Assembly: GCA_013297575.1 (NCBI GenBank)
Contig: JAAFHO010000393.1
Span: forward strand, 1-5,606
DNA: 5,606 nucleotides
From: Chitinophagales bacterium
Lineage (GTDB): Bacteria > Bacteroidota > Bacteroidia > Chitinophagales > Saprospiraceae
Direction: 5' to 3'
A program made the position numbers and the translations under genes. The notes beneath the pieces were generated by a model. That model was not told where the DNA came from. It saw nothing but the letters and a program-made list of their open reading frames with translations, and searched no databases. Position 1 is the first letter of the stretch. Each line of letters begins with the position of its first letter. Positions 3,301 through 5,606 of the stretch are shown piece after piece.

Positions 3301-5606
3301 AAGCTTGTGGCAATGAGACTGTGACGGCTGTGCAACAGACCCTTCCTGTCTTGGATGCCAATGATATTGGTATCTTTATGCTACACGAAGGATCGGGAAC
3401 GACAATTGTAAACCCAATTGCCCAAAATACGACTGGCTTGTTTGGTTTTCAGACAGGTATGAACTTTGGACAAACCTACTATATCTCTTATGCGGTGGGT
3501 AATAATAACAATGGAGTACCCAATGCTACCGACCTTTGCTATTCAGTAGCACAAGGACAACCTGTTACTTTTTTTGCTGTACCAATGGCAGATGCAGGCC
3601 CCACGGTACAAAATTGTGGTACTAGTATTACCCTTGCGGGGGCAGGAGCGGGTACGTGGTCGGTGCTTACATCGCCTACCAATGGCAGCGTACAATTCAC
3701 CAATGCTGCCGATCCTGTTACAACAGTCAGTACAAATGTTTTTGGTACATATACATTGCAATGGGTGGTGTCGGCCAATGGTTGTAGTACTACTGACCAA
3801 ACGCAGATTACCTTCAATCCTACGCCATCGGTAGCGAACATTGATCGTATTTGCGACCCTACCAACCAATCTTATACCGTCAATTTTAATGTAAGTGGCG
3901 GTACTTCACCTTATTTAATAAATACGACTACATTCAATGGTACTGCTTATGTAAGCCCTGCTTTGAATAATGGACAAACCTATACTTTCACTATTTCGGA
4001 TAGCCAAGGCTGCACAACGTCGTCTATATCTGGGTCGTACGCCTGTAATTGTGCTACCGATGCAGGTACCATGAACAATGCGCCGCTAAAGGCTTGCGCT
4101 ACCCAAACGGTACAAGCAGCGGCCAATAACGATACTAATTTGGATGGTGATGATATAATTTCCTATATCCTGCACGATGAACCAGGAACAACGTTAGGCA
4201 CTATTTTGGATCAAAATACAACAGGTGTTTTTGGTTTTAAATCAGGCATGATTTTAGGGCAAACCTATTATATTTCTAGGGTTGCAGGCAATCCAATAGC
4301 AGGATTAGTAGATCCAATGGATCCTTGTTTTAGTGTATCTGCCGGACAAGAAGTAGTATTCCTCGAAATTCCCGCGCCCGATGCAGGGCTGGATTTGGCC
4401 AATTGTGGTACACAAATCAATTTAGCAGGTGTACCGAGCAGTTTCTCCGGTACGTGGTCTTTTGTGAGTGGACCGGGAACGGTCAATATTGCTACCCCAC
4501 AAGCATTGAATTCGGGAGTGAGCGTTACACAAGCAGGTTCTTATCTGTTTAAATGGACAGCAACTAATGATATTTGCACAGGTTCAGACCAGATTCAAGT
4601 GCAATTTAATGCTTTGCCTAGTGCCAATATTACTGATGAAAATTGCAATAATACCAATACGCAGTATGCTGTTTTAGCCGATCTTTCAGGAGGCACTGCT
4701 CCATACCTCGTAAACGGGCTGACTGGCACAGTTGCAGGCAATACGTTTACTTCGGATTTAATCGCCACCAATACTACCTATAATATTACAATAACAGATG
4801 CTAATGGCTGTACTTTTGGGCCAGTTACAGGTGTCAAAAACTGTAATTGCGCCACAGATGCTGGTTCAATGCAATCCACAGCCCTCACTTTTTGCGCGGA
4901 TGAACCAGCCATTGGATCTTGGAATAATGATGCACAATTAGATGGAAATGATATTGTCCGGTTTGTGCTTCACAGCGGACAAGGGGTTAGTTTAGGACAA
5001 GTATTTGCTACATCGGATTCTGCTCAATTTAATTTTGGAGCAGGTTTAGTATTGGGGCAAACGTATTATATTTCGGCTATTGCTGGAAATGGTAATAGTG
5101 GTGTAGTGGATGTATCAGATCCGTGTTTTTCAGTTGCTGCTGGAACTCCAGTAAAATGGAAAGCACTTCCCAATGCTACCATTGCAGGTACTACGGCTAT
5201 TTGTGAAGGAGGAACTTCTACATTGACTTTCAATGGAACGGGTGTTTATCCTTTAACTGTTAACTGGCAAGATAGTAATGGGCAGGTGGAAACGAGTACG
5301 ATTACAGGTACACAAGGGGGATCAGCCTCAGTGCAGCCGCTTGCCACAACTATTTATACCCTTAATCAAGTTACAGATGGGGCATTCCCGACATGTTCAA
5401 CCGATTTGAATCAACAGGTAACGATTACCGTGAATAGTTTAGCAGGTGCTGGTTTCCCTGATTCAGAGGGGGATGTTTGTGCCAATGCTCCAGAAGTGTT
5501 CCAATTGCGTAGTCTATTAATAGGGGAAGATAATGGTGGTACGTGGACAGAGGTTTCTACTGTTCCTTCAAATAATGGGGCATTTAATGCCGCTAATGGA
5601 AGTTTT
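222..5606 (+). CDS. giant secreted multidomain Ig/PKD-repeat adhesin-like protein (3' end missing)
   Basis: This frame runs 1,795 codons from ATG 222 to the last base of the window without a stop, so the protein is larger than 1,795 residues. It begins with a signal peptide, then a P-domain-like fold, cysteine-rich short modules, Ig/PKD-like repeats, and three copies of a 263-residue composite unit. Residues are dominated by N, T, G, A, S and V, with paired cysteines and almost no long charged stretches, as expected for strings of extracellular beta-sandwich domains. No enzymatic domain or catalytic motif was seen. In Bacteroidota such proteins are normally type IX secretion cargo with a C-terminal sorting domain (the gliding-motility-associated CHU_C type is common in proteins of this style); that part lies beyond the window and is inferred. 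A role as a surface adhesin or stalk is the best reading; the ligand is unknown. The gene appears to be transcribed from its own upstream region. No frameshift or internal stop is present. Confidence 0.96.
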   Translation, partial: MLLSNYCFRTLQGLSLILLFVLANHNTAIAQGNCDCTNCPQFMQDNFIGSFLINVQNASNPTLGQNGQGVCGVNLNFNHEYIGDLSITLTSPSGQSVTLVGPIGLFGETDGTSWNIAFLPCADPVDPDPGFNGTWSNNQPWGLGGTYTGSYHPSSGCLENFNSGPVNGTWTLTVVDGQPSDVGNFLDYEIIFCDPSGIDCFSCAANAGQLLQPDVVSCEGAPALALNLPPTYTPATTQPPATEYSYTYVIGGAGGVILDFDPSADLSSYPPGIYTVCGMSYLTAQSALIPTPNGTLTVNQLRNLLNASTAPFCGKIGTNCVNVTINAAPEDVEDYVEICAPQCYQFNNISRCQSGTYVATLLQNGCPYTSTLHLTVGTPKITNLTEVICEGGCSINPAFPGVCTTGSHTQVLETFQGCDSTVNLNLTVLPVLAIIANNPVIPCGGGTVMLSGNGSSSGGGYTYKWTASNGGVLVGQTALINASASAAGDYQLKVCRTLGGVTCCDSASVTLTASTNTPPAPTPVTGLVSLCQGQTLNYSIPSTSGASSYTWTVPTGVTINSGANTVNTNLTWGNATGGQICVTANNGCGPSAPTCIDITVNATPTASVPQGSATVCAANNSTYSIPTVTNATNYMWTVNAPAQIVSGQGTSSVQIAWNGATSANLCVSTSNACGTSTQQCLPITVNAIPVTPTISGANNACTQATGTYSVVPIPNATTYLWSVTGGVVTSGNGTPSADITWNNNATTGNVCVKAINTCGESTETCFSVTLGTPPPQPSISGINSLCPGDTAVFNATTIVGASGYIWGAPVGATIISGQNTTSATIVFTTAPGGNVSVAVNGSCGTAPQVNFPVTVNVIPTANAGTDIIQCGNAATLNAANGAGVWTQVGGTNNTIFANASNFNTGITAPQSGTYTYRWTVNTAGCAASDDITVLFEPLPAAGANTILCNNTNDSYTVSFPINFGTAPFTVLGGTVTNGVFISDPIVSGTPYQFTINDVNNCKSPIIQGSYNCNCATNAGSMSLMPLQACGNETVTAVQQTLPVLDANDIGIFMLHEGSGTTIVNPIAQNTTGLFGFQTGMNFGQTYYISYAVGNNNNGVPNATDLCYSVAQGQPVTFFAVPMADAGPTVQNCGTSITLAGAGAGTWSVLTSPTNGSVQFTNAADPVTTVSTNVFGTYTLQWVVSANGCSTTDQTQITFNPTPSVANIDRICDPTNQSYTVNFNVSGGTSPYLINTTTFNGTAYVSPALNNGQTYTFTISDSQGCTTSSISGSYACNCATDAGTMNNAPLKACATQTVQAAANNDTNLDGDDIISYILHDEPGTTLGTILDQNTTGVFGFKSGMILGQTYYISRVAGNPIAGLVDPMDPCFSVSAGQEVVFLEIPAPDAGLDLANCGTQINLAGVPSSFSGTWSFVSGPGTVNIATPQALNSGVSVTQAGSYLFKWTATNDICTGSDQIQVQFNALPSANITDENCNNTNTQYAVLADLSGGTAPYLVNGLTGTVAGNTFTSDLIATNTTYNITITDANGCTFGPVTGVKNCNCATDAGSMQSTALTFCADEPAIGSWNNDAQLDGNDIVRFVLHSGQGVSLGQVFATSDSAQFNFGAGLVLGQTYYISAIAGNGNSGVVDVSDPCFSVAAGTPVKWKALPNATIAGTTAICEGGTSTLTFNGTGVYPLTVNWQDSNGQVETSTITGTQGGSASVQPLATTIYTLNQVTDGAFPTCSTDLNQQVTITVNSLAGAGFPDSEGDVCANAPEVFQLRSLLIGEDNGGTWTEVSTVPSNNGAFNAANGSF
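351..800 (+). other. P-domain-like jelly-roll domain (residues ~44-193)
   Basis: The segment matches the proprotein convertase P-domain pattern. It has an N-terminal strand (about residues 50-54), the central H79-E-Y-I-G-D-L-S-I-T-L-T-S-P-S-G94 block (classically H.y.GDL.i.L.SPSG), and a closing N167-G-T-W-T-L-T-V-V-D176 block followed by a final strand ending at C193. Length of about 150 residues fits the family, which is somewhat expanded here by a D/P-rich loop (about 123-130). P-domains usually follow a subtilisin-type protease domain. Here none is present and the domain sits right after the signal peptide, so a binding or structural role is more likely than help with protease folding. 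Confidence 0.8.
819..1205 (+). repeat. divergent N-terminal copy of the CNC module (residues 200-328)
   Basis: The segment starts C200-F-S-C203-A-A-N-A-G208, close to the C-N-C-A-T-D-A-G opening of the three later modules. The next cysteine, C218, lies 15 residues after C203, exactly the spacing seen in all three later copies. Further along, 'PGIYTVCGMSY' lines up with the later 'GQTYYIS' block, and 'FCGKIGTNCVNVTIN' lines up with the later 'DPCFSVSAG' end. It lacks the acidic L-D-x-N-D-I motif. Relatedness is inferred from these alignments by eye and needs a profile comparison. Function is unknown. Confidence 0.6.
1206..1511 (+). repeat. two short four-cysteine repeats ending in CDST-LNLTV (residues 329-430)
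   Basis: Two tandem units of about 50 residues share a C-x3-C start, a third cysteine 9-10 residues later, a fourth 14-15 residues after that, and a final beta strand. Copy A has C339, C343, C352, C366 and ends S-T-L-H-L-T-V. Copy B has C389, C393, C403, C418 and ends 'GCDSTVNLNLTV' (417-428). The second copy matches a module common in large Bacteroidota surface proteins ('I-C-x-G ... G-C-D-S ... L-x-L-T-V'). The role is probably structural, as a spacer within the stalk, with two disulfides per unit inferred. Confidence 0.7.
1512..1766 (+). other. Ig/PKD-like domain (residues 431-515)
   Basis: The segment has a first strand after V438-I-P-C, a glycine-rich turn (GGGTVMLSGNG), a core tyrosine/tryptophan strand (Y-T-Y-K-W), and a closing A-G-D-Y-Q-L-K-V-C strand followed by 'CCDSASVTLT'. 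This is the usual Ig/PKD-like plan in secreted Bacteroidota proteins. Length of about 85 residues fits one domain. It differs from the four repeats that follow in its cysteine layout and in its C-C pair at residues 503-504. Confidence 0.65.
1776..2795 (+). repeat. four tandem 85-residue Ig/PKD-like repeats (residues 519-858)
   Basis: Four domains follow one another in exact register. The first cysteine of each is at 531, 616, 701 and 786, an 85-residue (255-base) period with no net insertion or deletion. Each has a Y-x-W core 18-20 residues after that cysteine, a mid-domain S-G turn near +30, and in copies 1-3 a C-x6-C-x6-C tail (581/588/595, 666/673/680, 751/758/765). Copy 4 keeps only the central cysteine (843), with S836 and N850 at the other two places. 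The pattern resembles the PKD-like domains typical of Bacteroidota (for example the PKD_6-type family; assignment by memory). These are probably rigid spacer domains in a stalk. Copies differ widely at the DNA level, so they are not recent duplications. Confidence 0.85.
2802..3587 (+). repeat. three-part composite repeat, copy 1 (residues 861-1122)
   Basis: Part a (861-936) is PKD-like: A-N-A-G start, Q-C-G, a G-V-W strand, a G-T-Y-T-Y-R-W strand, a G-C, then D-D-I-T-V. Part b (937-1011) resembles a SprB-type repeat: I-L-C-N-N start, G-T-A-P-F, and a Y-Q-F-T-I-N-D-V-N-N-C end. Part c (1012-1122) opens C1012-N-C1014-A-T-N-A-G, and has L1044-D-A-N-D-I, F-M-L-H, G1083-Q-T-Y-Y-I-S1089 and a final D-L-C-Y-S-V strand. 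Eight cysteines in total, two in a, two in b and four in c. This is the most divergent of the three copies: its last acidic motif reads N-A-T-D-L-C where the others have D-P-C. Part c is not a domain I can name. Confidence 0.85.
3588..4376 (+). repeat. three-part composite repeat, copy 2 (residues 1123-1385)
   Basis: The plan matches copy 1. Part a is 1123-1199 (A-D-A-G start, N-C-G, G-T-W-S, G-T-Y-T-L-Q-W, N-G-C). Part b is 1200-1274 (I-C-D, V-S-G-G-T-S-P-Y, Y-T-F-T-I-S-D-S-Q-G-C), the clearest SprB-like segment. Part c is 1275-1385 (C1275-N-C-A-T-D-A-G, L1307-D-G-D-D-I, Y-I-L-H, G1346-Q-T-Y-Y-I-S, D-P-C-F-S-V). The eight cysteines are at equivalent places. SprB-type repeats are known from the Flavobacterium gliding adhesin SprB, which supports a surface adhesin role but does not prove motility. 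Confidence 0.87.
4377..5168 (+). repeat. three-part composite repeat, copy 3 (residues 1386-1649)
   Basis: Part a is 1386-1463 (P-D-A-G start, N-C-G, G-T-W-S-F, G-S-Y-L-F-K-W, I-C). Part b is 1464-1540 (N-C-N-N, L-S-G-G-T-A-P-Y, Y-N-I-T-I-T-D-A-N-G-C). Part c is 1541-1649 (C1541-N-C-A-T-D-A-G, L1573-D-G-N-D-I, F-V-L-H, G1612-Q-T-Y-Y-I-S, D-P-C-F-S-V). All eight cysteines are kept. Instead of a fourth A-D-A-G start, the unit is followed by an Ig-like domain of another type, so the array ends here within the window. Confidence 0.87.
5169..5438 (+). other. Ig-like domain of another subtype (residues ~1650-1739)
   Basis: The segment has A-T-I-A-G-T-T-A-I-C-E-G-G start, T-L-T-F-N-G-T-G, a central V-N-W strand, V-Q-P-L-A-T-T-I-Y-T-L, and a P-T-C before the last strand V-T-I-T-V. 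This is the 'I-C-E-G ... T-L-x-F ... P-x-T-T-x-Y-T-L' Ig-like type often found towards the C-terminal half of large Bacteroidota surface proteins. It has two cysteines, likely paired. No enzyme motif. Confidence 0.65.
5439..5606 (+). other. start of a further GTW-type module, cut by window end (residues 1740-1795)
   Basis: After an A-G-x-G-F linker there is D-V-C1753-A-N-A-P-E, a L-R-S-L-L-I-G-E-D strand, then G-G-T-W-T-E-V and P-S-N-N-G-A-F-N. This is the N-terminal half of the 'L-L-x-G-x-D-x-G-G-T-W' module that is frequent in Saprospiria-type giant proteins and that normally continues with a Y-T-F-x-Y strand and a second cysteine. The reading frame is open at the last base, so the module and the rest of the protein continue beyond the window. 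Confidence 0.7.

Noticed and set aside
2802..5168. Tandem DNA repeat or phase-variation array
   Set aside because: The units repeat at the protein level only. No long identical DNA runs, short-unit tracts or in-frame slippage tracts were seen.

Overview
The window holds one very large, incomplete gene on the + strand. It is preceded by about 220 bases of A/T-rich upstream DNA. The reading frame opens at an ATG at 222, has an in-frame TAA just upstream (213-215), and stays open through the last base (5606). That gives 1,795 codons with no stop, so the C-terminus lies beyond the window. The long antisense reading frames inside it are shadows of this gene. No RNA gene, mobile element or CRISPR array was seen.

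The product is an exported, multidomain, cysteine-rich, adhesin-like protein typical of Bacteroidota. The style of its modules (Ig/PKD-like repeats, a 'GCDST...LNLTV' module, SprB-like 'GGT.PY...DANGC' segments, 'CNCATDAG' modules) points to the Saprospiria (Lewinella/Haliscomenobacter-like) part of the phylum. That placement is pattern recognition, not a search result. The start has no Shine-Dalgarno sequence, which also fits Bacteroidota.

Order along the protein: signal peptide (residues 1-30); short C-x-C-x2-C segment (34-39); proprotein-convertase P-domain-like jelly roll (about 44-193); a divergent copy of the 'CNC' module (200-328); two short four-cysteine repeats (329-430); one Ig/PKD-like domain (431-515); four Ig/PKD-like repeats in exact 85-residue register (519-858); three tandem copies of a three-part unit of about 263 residues (861-1122, 1123-1385, 1386-1649), each with eight conserved cysteines; another Ig-like domain (about 1650-1739); and the start of a further 'GTW' module cut by the window end.

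The signal peptide would direct export by Sec. Proteins of this build are usually carried to the cell surface by the type IX secretion system using a C-terminal sorting domain, which would lie outside this window. The likely role is a long surface stalk or adhesin for attachment, prey or polymer contact, or gliding. The target is not readable from sequence. The most notable structure is the three-part higher-order repeat with its poorly characterised 'CNC' module, plus a natural paired cysteine loss in the 85-residue repeats that suggests how their disulfides are paired.
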